Positions 44,820 through 51,733 of a stretch of DNA of 64,000 bases are shown piece by piece (position 1 is the stretch's first letter; each line of letters begins with the position of its first letter). The translations under genes and the position numbers were made by a program. The notes below the pieces were generated by a model that was not told where the DNA came from, searched no databases, and saw only the letters and a program-made list of their open reading frames with translations. Source of the stretch: Nocardioides jishulii (GTDB lineage: Bacteria > Actinomycetota > Actinomycetes > Propionibacteriales > Nocardioidaceae); the NCBI RefSeq assembly GCF_006007965.1, contig NZ_CP040748.1, positions 2,542,001 to 2,606,000 of the forward strand. The letters are read 5' to 3'.

Positions 44820-45821
44820 ATGCGCGACATCACGGTTCTCTCCGGTGGTATGGGGGGCGCGAAGTTCCTCCGCGGCCTGCTCCACGGCATCTCTTCGAGG
44901 ACCCTCCCCCACGTCCACCCCGACGCCCGCGTCACGGTGGTGGCCAACACCGCCGACGACATCTGGCTCCACGGCCTCAAGGTCTGCCCCGACCTCGACA
45001 CCGTCATGTACACCCTCGGTGACGGCATCGACCCCGATCGGGGCTGGGGCCGCCGCGACGAGACGTGGAGCGTCAAGGCCGAGCTCGAGGCCTACGGCGT
45101 CGAGCCCACCTGGTTCGGTCTCGGCGACCGTGACGTCGCCACCCACCTGGTGCGGACGCAGATGCTCGACGCCGGCTACCCCTTGTCGAAGGTCACCGCT
45201 GCCCTGTGCCGTCGCTGGCAGCCGGGCGTCACCCTGCTGCCGATGACCGACGACCGGGTCGAGACCCACGTGGCCGTCGCCGACCCCGACAGCCCCAGCG
45301 GACGTCGTGTCATCCACTTCCAGGAGTACTGGGTGCGGCTGCGCGCCCAGGTCCCCGTCGAGGCGCTGGCCTTCGTCGGGCTGGACCAGGCCACCCCTGC
45401 CCCCGGCGTGCTCGAGGCGATCAGCGGAGCCGACCTCGTCATCCTGCCGCCCTCCAACCCCGTGGTCTCCCTGGGCACGATCCTCGACGTGCCCGGCGTG
45501 CGTGACGCCGTGCGTACGACCCCGGCCAAGGTCGTCGGCCTCTCCCCCATCGTCGGAGGCGAGCCCGTGCACGGCATGGCGCGCCAGATGCTCACCGCCA
45601 TCGGCGTCGAGGTCAGCGCGGCCGGCGTCGGGCGCCACTACGGCGCGCGGCGCAGCGGCGGACTGCTCGACGGCTGGCTGGTCGACGAGACCGACGCCGA
45701 CGCCGTGGCCGGTCTCCAGGTCAGTGGGCTGGACGCCGCTGCGGTGCCCCTGATGATGACCTCACCCGAGGCCACCGCCGCGATGGCGGCGGCCGCGGTG
45801 CAGCTCGTGGCCGGCGCCTGA
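44820..45821 (+). CDS. fbiA: Phosphoenolpyruvate/2-phospho-L-lactate transferase FbiA (CofD)
   Basis: 333 aa. It joins the activated three-carbon phospho-acid (EPPG in actinobacteria) to Fo, giving dehydro-F420-0. Signatures: TVLSGGMGGAKFLRGL at the N-terminus, VVANTADDIWLHGLKVCPDLDTVMYTLGD, FGLGDRDVATHLVRTQML and LPPSNPVVSLGTIL. ATG 44820 gives MRDITVLSGG, the family start. fbiB follows after one base. Confidence 0.94.
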   Translation: MRDITVLSGGMGGAKFLRGLLHGISSRTLPHVHPDARVTVVANTADDIWLHGLKVCPDLDTVMYTLGDGIDPDRGWGRRDETWSVKAELEAYGVEPTWFGLGDRDVATHLVRTQMLDAGYPLSKVTAALCRRWQPGVTLLPMTDDRVETHVAVADPDSPSGRRVIHFQEYWVRLRAQVPVEALAFVGLDQATPAPGVLEAISGADLVILPPSNPVVSLGTILDVPGVRDAVRTTPAKVVGLSPIVGGEPVHGMARQMLTAIGVEVSAAGVGRHYGARRSGGLLDGWLVDETDADAVAGLQVSGLDAAAVPLMMTSPEATAAMAAAAVQLVAGA

Positions 45822-45822
45822 G

Positions 45823-46821
45823 GTGCGCGGCATCGAGGTCATCGCCCCCGACGGGATCGGCGAGGTCACGGCCGGCACCGACCTCGCGGTGCTGGTGAGC
45901 GAGGCGATCGACCTGGCCGACGGCGACGTCGTGGTGGTCACCAGCAAGGCCGTGAGCAAGGCCGAGGGCCGCACCGTCGCCGCCGGGACCGGCGCCGACG
46001 GGGAGGCGGCGTACGAGAAGGCGCTGGTCGAGGAGACCCGCCGCGTCGTCGCGCGTCGCGGTCGGACCCGCATCGTGCGCAACCGCCTCGGGCTCGTCAT
46101 GGCGGCTGCCGGCATCGACCGCTCCAACGTGGAGGTCGGCACCTTCGTGCTGCTGCCCGACGATCCCGACGCCTCCGCGCGCCGACTGCGCGAGCGCCTG
46201 CTGGAGCTGACCGGGGCCAACGTGGGCGTGGTGGTCACCGACACCGCCGGCCGCGCCTGGCGCGACGGCCAGACCGACATCGCGATCGGGGCCGCCGGCC
46301 TGGACCCCAGCGAGGAGTTCGCCGGGCAGGTCGACCCCTACGGCAACCCGTTGGAGGTCACGCTCCCCGCGGTCGCCGACGAGATCGCCGGCGCCGCCGA
46401 GCTCGCCCAGGGCAAGCTCGGCGGTCGTCCGCTCGCACGGCTGCGCGGTCGCGCCGACCTGGTGCTGGGCGTCGGCGAGCACGGCCCCGGCGCAGCCTCG
46501 TTGCAGCGCCCCGAGGGTGCCGACCTCTTCGGCTTCGGCGCCCGCGAGGCGGTCGTGGTGGCGCTGTCCGGCGAGAGCAGGCTGCACCCCGTCTTCGGGG
46601 CCCCCGCCGCGCCCGAGGAGCTGGCCGAGGCGTTCGCCCGGGTGAGCCCGGGTGCGCTGCTCGCGCCGTCGGGCGACGCGTGGGAGCTGCGGACCGTCTC
46701 ACCCCTCCCCCGTGCCGCCCTGACGGCCCTGTGCGTGGCCCACGGTTGGAAGGCCGAGCTCGCCGAGGCGGCGCCGAGCGAATCCGTGAGCTTCGCCCGC
46801 CTCTCACCCGCCAGTCCGTAG
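45823..46821 (+). CDS. fbiB: Coenzyme F420:L-glutamate ligase FbiB (CofE domain only)
   Basis: 332 aa. It adds glutamates to F420-0. CofE fold with VVVTSKAVSKAEGR, NRLGLVMAAAGID, DTAGRAWRDGQTDIAIG and LGVGEHGPGAASLQRPEGADLFGF. The family in mycobacteria is about 448 aa with a C-terminal FMN-binding nitroreductase-like domain that reduces dehydro-F420; here only about 85 residues follow the CofE core and no FMN motif is seen. GTG start one base after fbiA. Confidence 0.9.
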   Translation: MRGIEVIAPDGIGEVTAGTDLAVLVSEAIDLADGDVVVVTSKAVSKAEGRTVAAGTGADGEAAYEKALVEETRRVVARRGRTRIVRNRLGLVMAAAGIDRSNVEVGTFVLLPDDPDASARRLRERLLELTGANVGVVVTDTAGRAWRDGQTDIAIGAAGLDPSEEFAGQVDPYGNPLEVTLPAVADEIAGAAELAQGKLGGRPLARLRGRADLVLGVGEHGPGAASLQRPEGADLFGFGAREAVVVALSGESRLHPVFGAPAAPEELAEAFARVSPGALLAPSGDAWELRTVSPLPRAALTALCVAHGWKAELAEAAPSESVSFARLSPASP

Positions 46822-46918
46822 ACTCACCCCGACCTGAGGCGCGGTCCCACCCCGGAACGCCTCTCCACCGCACCAGTACTCCCCCGACTGTGCGCCGACA
46901 GCGAAGGTACGACCCATC

Positions 46919-47653
46919 GTGGCCAAGCAGGACAAGACGAACCGTCAGGCCGTCATCGAGGAGATCCGCAACTCCCAGAAGGCAGCCGACCGGCGCCGCG
47001 GAGGCATGATCGTCGGTGTCTCGGTCATCCTGGGCGTGCTGATCATCGCGGCCGCCGCCTGGAAGCCCGTCTCCGACGCGTTCTCGCAGCGTGAGTTCAA
47101 GGCGAAGGAGCTCTCCAGCATCGGCGCCAAGGCCGCCGATGTCTGCCAGGACATCACGACCAAGCCGGCCGACGGCATGATGGACCACGAGACGCCGGGC
47201 ACCCCGATCCCCTACGCCGACGCGCCCCCGGCCTTCGGCACCCACTACGACTCGTGGGAGCCGATGCAGCGCAAGTTCTACGGCGAGGACCGCCCGGAGC
47301 TCGGCTACCTCGTGCACAACCTCGAGCACGGCTACACGATCCTCTGGTACGACGAGACCATCGCCAAGGACGACGCCAAGCTGGACGTGGTCAAGGGGCT
47401 CGCGGCCAAGTTCGACGGCGACGACATGCGCAACAAGTTCAAGGCCGCGCCGTGGACCGCCGAGGACGGCGACGCCTTTCCCGAGGGCCAGCACGTGGCG
47501 CTGACCCACTGGTCGGCGGGCGGCACCGGGGAGACCGACACCGCCAAGCAGGTCGGCGTCTGGCAGTACTGCTCGGAGCCCAGCGGCGAGGCCCTCGAGG
47601 ACTTCATGAACGAGTACCCCTACATGGACTCCCCGGAGCCCGGCGCCGGCTGA
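46919..47653 (+). CDS. DUF3105 membrane-anchored protein
   Basis: 244 aa. Cytoplasmic lead MAKQDKTNRQAVIEEIRNSQ, one transmembrane helix (about 30-48, MIVGVSVILGVLIIAAAAW), then an extracellular DUF3105 domain with PPAFGTHYDSWEP, LGYLVHNLEHGYTILWYD (a conserved His pair, HNLEHG) and LTHWSAGG. Function unknown; the His motif hints at metal binding. GTG start, GAAGG upstream. Ends 11 bp from convergent manC. Confidence 0.9.
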   Translation: MAKQDKTNRQAVIEEIRNSQKAADRRRGGMIVGVSVILGVLIIAAAAWKPVSDAFSQREFKAKELSSIGAKAADVCQDITTKPADGMMDHETPGTPIPYADAPPAFGTHYDSWEPMQRKFYGEDRPELGYLVHNLEHGYTILWYDETIAKDDAKLDVVKGLAAKFDGDDMRNKFKAAPWTAEDGDAFPEGQHVALTHWSAGGTGETDTAKQVGVWQYCSEPSGEALEDFMNEYPYMDSPEPGAG

Positions 47654-47664
47654 CCCGGACCAGC

Positions 47665-48777
47665 TCAGACCAGCTCGTCGTGGCCGTCCTCCTTGAGGGC
47701 GGCCACGATCGATTTCACTTCCTGCGCCCGGGCCTTCGTGGTGACCAGCACGGCGTCGGGGGTGTCGACGACGACGACGTCCTCGATCCCGACCACCGCG
47801 ACGGTCCGTCCGCCTGCCGGCACGACCAGGCCGGTGGCATCGTGCGTACGCACCTGTGCGGCGTCGCCGATCACCCGCAGGCGGGCGTCGTCGCCGGCGA
47901 GTGCGGCGAGGAGGTCGCCCAGTGAGGAGAAGTCGCCGACGTCGTCCCAGGTGAAGCGGCCGGGCACGCAGGCCACCCGACCGGCGGCGGCCGCCGGCTC
48001 CGCGACGGCGTGGTCGATGGCGATCCGAGGCAGGGTCGGCCAGATCTCCTCCAGCCGCTCCGGGGTGGCCGCGATCGTGCGCAGCGCAGCCGTGAAGTCA
48101 GGGTCGGTCTCCGCGAGCAGGTCGAGCAGCACGCCCGGCCGGACCACGAACATGCCCGCGTTCCAGCGGTAGGCCCCCGAGGCGAGGTAGCTGCGGGCCA
48201 CCTCCAGCGACGGCTTCTCCACGAACTCCTCGACCCGGCTGGCCGCGAGCCCGGGCAGGGCCTGACCGGCCCGCACGTAGCCGAAACCGGTGGCGGGGCC
48301 GGTCGGCTCGATGCCGATCGTCACCAGCCAGCCCTCGCGCGCAGCCTCGACCGCAGCGGTGACGCACTCCTCGTACGCCTGCTGGTCGCCGATGACGTGG
48401 TCGGCGGCGAAGGAGCCCATCACCGCGTCGGGGTCGAGCCGCTCGAGCATGGCGGCCGCCAGGCCGATGGCGGCCATGGAGTCGCGCGGCGACGGCTCGG
48501 CGACCACGCGGTCGTCGGGGAGCCCGGGCAGCTGGCGTCGTACCGCGTCGGCGTGCGCAACTCCGGTCACCACCAGGCAGCGGTCCGCGGCGAGGGGGGC
48601 AAGTCGGTCGAGGGTCGCCTGGAGCAGCGTGCGGCCCGACCCGGTGAGGTCGAGGAGGAACTTCGGCGCCCCCGAGCGCGAGAGCGGCCACAGCCGGGTG
48701 CCAGCCCCACCGGCCGGGACGACGGCCCAGAAGTCCGCGAGCGCAGGTCGGGGCGTGGAGGTGTCGGTGGCAGCCAT
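47665..48777 (-). CDS. manC: Mannose-1-phosphate guanylyltransferase
   Basis: 370 aa. It makes GDP-mannose from mannose-1-P and GTP. Nucleotidyltransferase signature VVPAGGAGTRLWPLSRSGAPKFLLDL, FAADHVIGD, FGYVRAG, VEEFVEKPSLEVARSYLASGAYRWNAGMFVVR and FTWDDVGDFSSLGDL are all present. It lacks an isomerase domain. ATG at 48777 fits a leaderless -10. Partner of manB. Confidence 0.93.
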   Translation of the reverse strand: MAATDTSTPRPALADFWAVVPAGGAGTRLWPLSRSGAPKFLLDLTGSGRTLLQATLDRLAPLAADRCLVVTGVAHADAVRRQLPGLPDDRVVAEPSPRDSMAAIGLAAAMLERLDPDAVMGSFAADHVIGDQQAYEECVTAAVEAAREGWLVTIGIEPTGPATGFGYVRAGQALPGLAASRVEEFVEKPSLEVARSYLASGAYRWNAGMFVVRPGVLLDLLAETDPDFTAALRTIAATPERLEEIWPTLPRIAIDHAVAEPAAAAGRVACVPGRFTWDDVGDFSSLGDLLAALAGDDARLRVIGDAAQVRTHDATGLVVPAGGRTVAVVGIEDVVVVDTPDAVLVTTKARAQEVKSIVAALKEDGHDELV

Positions 48778-48784
48778 GGCAGCG

Positions 48785-48790
48785 AGGGTA
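48785..48790 (-). promoter_or_regulatory. -10 element (TACCCT), leaderless manC
   Basis: TANNNT hexamer on the minus strand, 7 bases before the ATG at 48777. Confidence 0.5.
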
Positions 48791-48800
48791 ACGGTCGGAC

Positions 48801-50333
48801 TCAGCGTTCCTTCGACACCTGCCAGCCCAGGGCAGCGAGCGAGGTCAGGAGGATCCACGGTTCGCCCACCAGGACCAGCACCAGCGCCAGCGCCACCGCG
48901 ACGTCGGGCCCGTGGAGGAGCTGCCGGACCACTCCGATCGGCAACGCTCCGGCGGGGGTGGTCACCACGGCACCGAGCTCGGCGGGCACCGGGTCGGAGG
49001 AGCGTATGGTGGCGGCCAGCCCGGCCACCGCCAGGTGGAGACCACCCCACCACGGACCGTCCACGAGAAGCACGGCGGGCATCGCGACACAGGCCGAGGC
49101 CAGCGCCGGCAGCAGCGTCAGCGCCAGGGTGACCCCGTGGGTCGGTGCCACCACCGCCCGACGCAGCCCCGGGGAGCCGAGCCAGGTGCGCAACCCCTGG
49201 CCCGCCTGCCGACCCGACCACGCCGCGACCACGCCCGCCAGCAGCACGGCCCCGCCGTAGCCGAACCCCTCACCGGCGACCACGATGGCCGGCACAGCCG
49301 CGAACGTGACGGCCACCGCACGCCACCGCCGGCGCACCAGGCGCAGGTCCGCGACGAGGAACGCGTACGCTCCCCGCCACCGCAGCGGCCTGCTCGGGTG
49401 CCTCCCCCCGCGCAGGTCGGCCCGGCGGCGCTGCAGTCCGGTCAGGGCGGTGGCGTCCATCATCAGGGCGGAGTCGGCGACGGCGTCCACGACCTCGCGG
49501 CCACGAGCCAGCTGCGCGTCCGAGAGCTCCGCCAGCACGCTCCCGGGCCGTCGCAGCAGGACCAGGGCGACCACCAGGGCGACCACCAGAGCGGCGAGCA
49601 GCAACCCGGTCGTGACGACCGCTCCGACCAGCCCCGGGCCCTCGACACGCCACCCGCCGGCCGGCGGCTCTGGCAGGTGCGCGACACGGGTGACCACGGC
49701 GCTCAGCAGGGTGAGGCCGAGGAGCACCAGCACGGCCCCCGCCCCTCGACCCGGTTGGCGTCCCGAGAGCCGGGGCTGGACCACCACGAGGGCGACCTGG
49801 ACCACGGCGGCACCCAGCGCACCGACCACCGCACCCAGCGCCAGCACCACCGGGTCGAGCCCACCGCCCTGCGCGGCGAGGGCGGTGAGGAGTCCGACCA
49901 GCGTCCCGCCCAGCGCCGCGGCCCCCACCGTCGCCGCGAGGGGGCCGCGCAGCAGCACGGCGCGTTCGGCGGTCGTGCCCAGAAGCCAGCGGGCGGCTGC
50001 CCGCTCGGCGGAGACCGGCCCCACCGCACCGCCGGCGAGCACCAGGGCACCGAGCCCCAGCATCGCGACGGCGACCGCGGAGGACGCCGGGTGCTGCTGC
50101 AGGACGCAGCCGGCACCCTCGCCCACGGTGCACACCTGGCTGGTGAAGGTCTCCCGGGCGAAGGAGACGATCCAGACGGCGAAGAGCACCCCGGAGAACA
50201 CCCACACGTAGAGGTCGGTGAAGCGCTCCGCGCCGTCACGCCTGCGCGCCCTCGCCCGGGCCAGCGCGGAGACGGCCTCGTGGGCCGCCACGTCGTCGCC
50301 ACCCCGGTCGGGGCGCCGCGGCGCCACCCTCAT
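48801..50333 (-). CDS. Multi-TM ABC exporter permease-like protein (DUF6297-like)
   Basis: 510 aa with about 10-12 hydrophobic helices, for example LYVWVFSGVLFAVWIVSFA, AVAMLGLGALVLAGGAV and GALPIGVVRQLLHGPDVAVALALVLVLVG. A cytosolic loop (about 240-300) carries LADARxx-like and RRRADLR segments. It resembles DUF6297-type permease partners. The ATG overlaps the stop of the ATPase gene (4 bp), so the two form one exporter. Substrate unknown. Confidence 0.8.
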   Translation of the reverse strand: MRVAPRRPDRGGDDVAAHEAVSALARARARRRDGAERFTDLYVWVFSGVLFAVWIVSFARETFTSQVCTVGEGAGCVLQQHPASSAVAVAMLGLGALVLAGGAVGPVSAERAAARWLLGTTAERAVLLRGPLAATVGAAALGGTLVGLLTALAAQGGGLDPVVLALGAVVGALGAAVVQVALVVVQPRLSGRQPGRGAGAVLVLLGLTLLSAVVTRVAHLPEPPAGGWRVEGPGLVGAVVTTGLLLAALVVALVVALVLLRRPGSVLAELSDAQLARGREVVDAVADSALMMDATALTGLQRRRADLRGGRHPSRPLRWRGAYAFLVADLRLVRRRWRAVAVTFAAVPAIVVAGEGFGYGGAVLLAGVVAAWSGRQAGQGLRTWLGSPGLRRAVVAPTHGVTLALTLLPALASACVAMPAVLLVDGPWWGGLHLAVAGLAATIRSSDPVPAELGAVVTTPAGALPIGVVRQLLHGPDVAVALALVLVLVGEPWILLTSLAALGWQVSKER

Positions 50334-50950
50334 CCGGCGCCGACCTCGAGCACCCTCGCCCCCGACGCGGTCACCAGCTCGTCGGAGTGGCAGGCCATCA
50401 GCACCGAGCGGCCCTCGCGGGCCTGCAGGGCGAGCCACTCGCCGAGCCAAGCCCTCCCGTCGGCGTCGAGGCGCTGCTCCGGTTCGTCGACGAGGAGCAG
50501 CCGCCACGGGCGTACGAGCGCGACGGCCAGCGAGAGACGCTGCCGCTGGCCCGAGCTGAGCGTGCCGGGAACCTGGTCGGCCACGCGGGTGAGCCCGAGG
50601 TCGGCGAGCGCCGTGCGAGCCACCGTCGTGGGATCCACCACGCTGTCGGCCCGGGCGAGGAGGTCGAGGTGCTCGAGCACCGTGAGGTCGGGGAACCAGG
50701 CCGTGTCGTCCAGCAGCGCGAGCACGTCGCCGCGGACCGCCGCGTCCCGCGTGTCCAGGGGGCGGCCGTCGAGCAGCACCTCCCCCGAGTCCGGCTCGTC
50801 GAGGCCGACCACGCACCGCAGCAACGTGGTCTTGCCCGCGCCGTTGGGTCCGACCAGGGCGACCACCTCGCCCTCGCGCACCGCCGCCGTCATGCCGTCG
50901 AGCACCGTGCGCCCGCCGAACTCCTTGACCACCCGTTTCAGCTCCAGCAC
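50330..50950 (-). CDS. ABC transporter ATP-binding protein
   Basis: 206 aa, complete ABC ATPase: Walker A LVGPNGAGKTTLLRCV, Q-loop region ALLDDTAW, signature LSSGQRQRLSLAVAL, Walker B RLLLVDEPEQRLD and H-loop in MACHSDE. GTG start at 50950 with leaderless -10. Partner of the downstream DUF6297-like permease. It is divergent from the TIGR03089 gene over only 38 bp. Confidence 0.92.
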   Translation of the reverse strand: MLELKRVVKEFGGRTVLDGMTAAVREGEVVALVGPNGAGKTTLLRCVVGLDEPDSGEVLLDGRPLDTRDAAVRGDVLALLDDTAWFPDLTVLEHLDLLARADSVVDPTTVARTALADLGLTRVADQVPGTLSSGQRQRLSLAVALVRPWRLLLVDEPEQRLDADGRAWLGEWLALQAREGRSVLMACHSDELVTASGARVLEVGAG

Positions 50951-50956
50951 GCGACG

Positions 50957-50962
50957 ATCCTA
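50957..50962 (-). promoter_or_regulatory. -10 element (TAGGAT), leaderless ABC ATPase gene
   Basis: TANNNT hexamer on the minus strand, 6 bases before the GTG at 50950. Confidence 0.55.
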
Positions 50963-50976
50963 GGAGGAGCGACGTC

Positions 50977-50982
50977 TACGCT
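50977..50982 (+). promoter_or_regulatory. -10 element (TACGCT), leaderless TIGR03089 gene
   Basis: TANNNT hexamer 6 bases before the ATG at 50989 and 14 bp from the opposing -10, so each -35 region lies near or inside the other gene's start. Confidence 0.55.
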
Positions 50983-50988
50983 GGCCCG

Positions 50989-51717
50989 ATGACGTCTCCC
51001 CGCACCTTCACCACCGCCCTGGACCGTCAGCTGCGGCGCGCGCCCGGTGACCCTCTGGTCACCTTCTACGACCACGCGAGCGGCGAACGCGTGGAGCTCT
51101 CCGTGGTGACCTACGCCAACTGGGTGGCCAAGGTCTCGAGCCTGCTGACCGAGGAGTGCGGTCTCGAGCGCGGCCAGCGGCTGCGCATCGATCTTCCTCC
51201 GCACTGGCTCGGCCCGGTCTTCCTCGGCGCCGCCTGGACCGTCGGCCTGGTGGTGAGCGACTCCGACGACGTCGACGCCGTGGTCTGCGGTCCCGCCACC
51301 GTCGCGCGGTGGTCCGAACGGGCCGACGACCTGGAGGTGCTGGCCTGCAGCCTGCTCCCGCTGGGCCTGCGCTTCCCTGACGGAGTTCCCGAAGGCGTGC
51401 GCGACGTCGGCCTGGAGGTCTGGGGCCAGCCGGACTCCTTCATCCCGTGGGACCCGCCCACCGACGACGACGCGGCGACGGTCGGCGACGACGGCGCCAC
51501 CGTGTCGCAGGCCGACATGATGGAAGCGGCCGCCACCGGGAGTCTCCTCACCGACGGCGGCCGCCTCCTGACGGTGGCGAACCCGACTTCCCCATCAGGT
51601 GTCGCCACCTTCATCGAACCCCTCGTGCGAGGCGGTTCGATGGTCCTGGTGGCCAACGCGGACCCCGAGCGACTCGAGGCGACCGCGGAGCAGGAGCGGG
51701 TGACCGCGCGAGTGTGA
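50989..51717 (+). CDS. TIGR03089 protein (short adenylate-forming-like)
   Basis: 242 aa. It resembles the N-terminal third of AMP-binding acyl-CoA synthetases: PLVTFYDHASGERVELSVVTYANWVAKVSSLL and LPPHWLGPVFLGAAWTVGLVV match the substrate-entry subdomain, but the ATP-binding and C-terminal domains are missing, as is normal for TIGR03089. It may be non-catalytic. Leaderless ATG start. Ends 16 bp from the convergent amidase gene. Confidence 0.9.
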   Translation: MTSPRTFTTALDRQLRRAPGDPLVTFYDHASGERVELSVVTYANWVAKVSSLLTEECGLERGQRLRIDLPPHWLGPVFLGAAWTVGLVVSDSDDVDAVVCGPATVARWSERADDLEVLACSLLPLGLRFPDGVPEGVRDVGLEVWGQPDSFIPWDPPTDDDAATVGDDGATVSQADMMEAAATGSLLTDGGRLLTVANPTSPSGVATFIEPLVRGGSMVLVANADPERLEATAEQERVTARV

Positions 51718-51733
51718 CCCCGCGCGGACCGGC

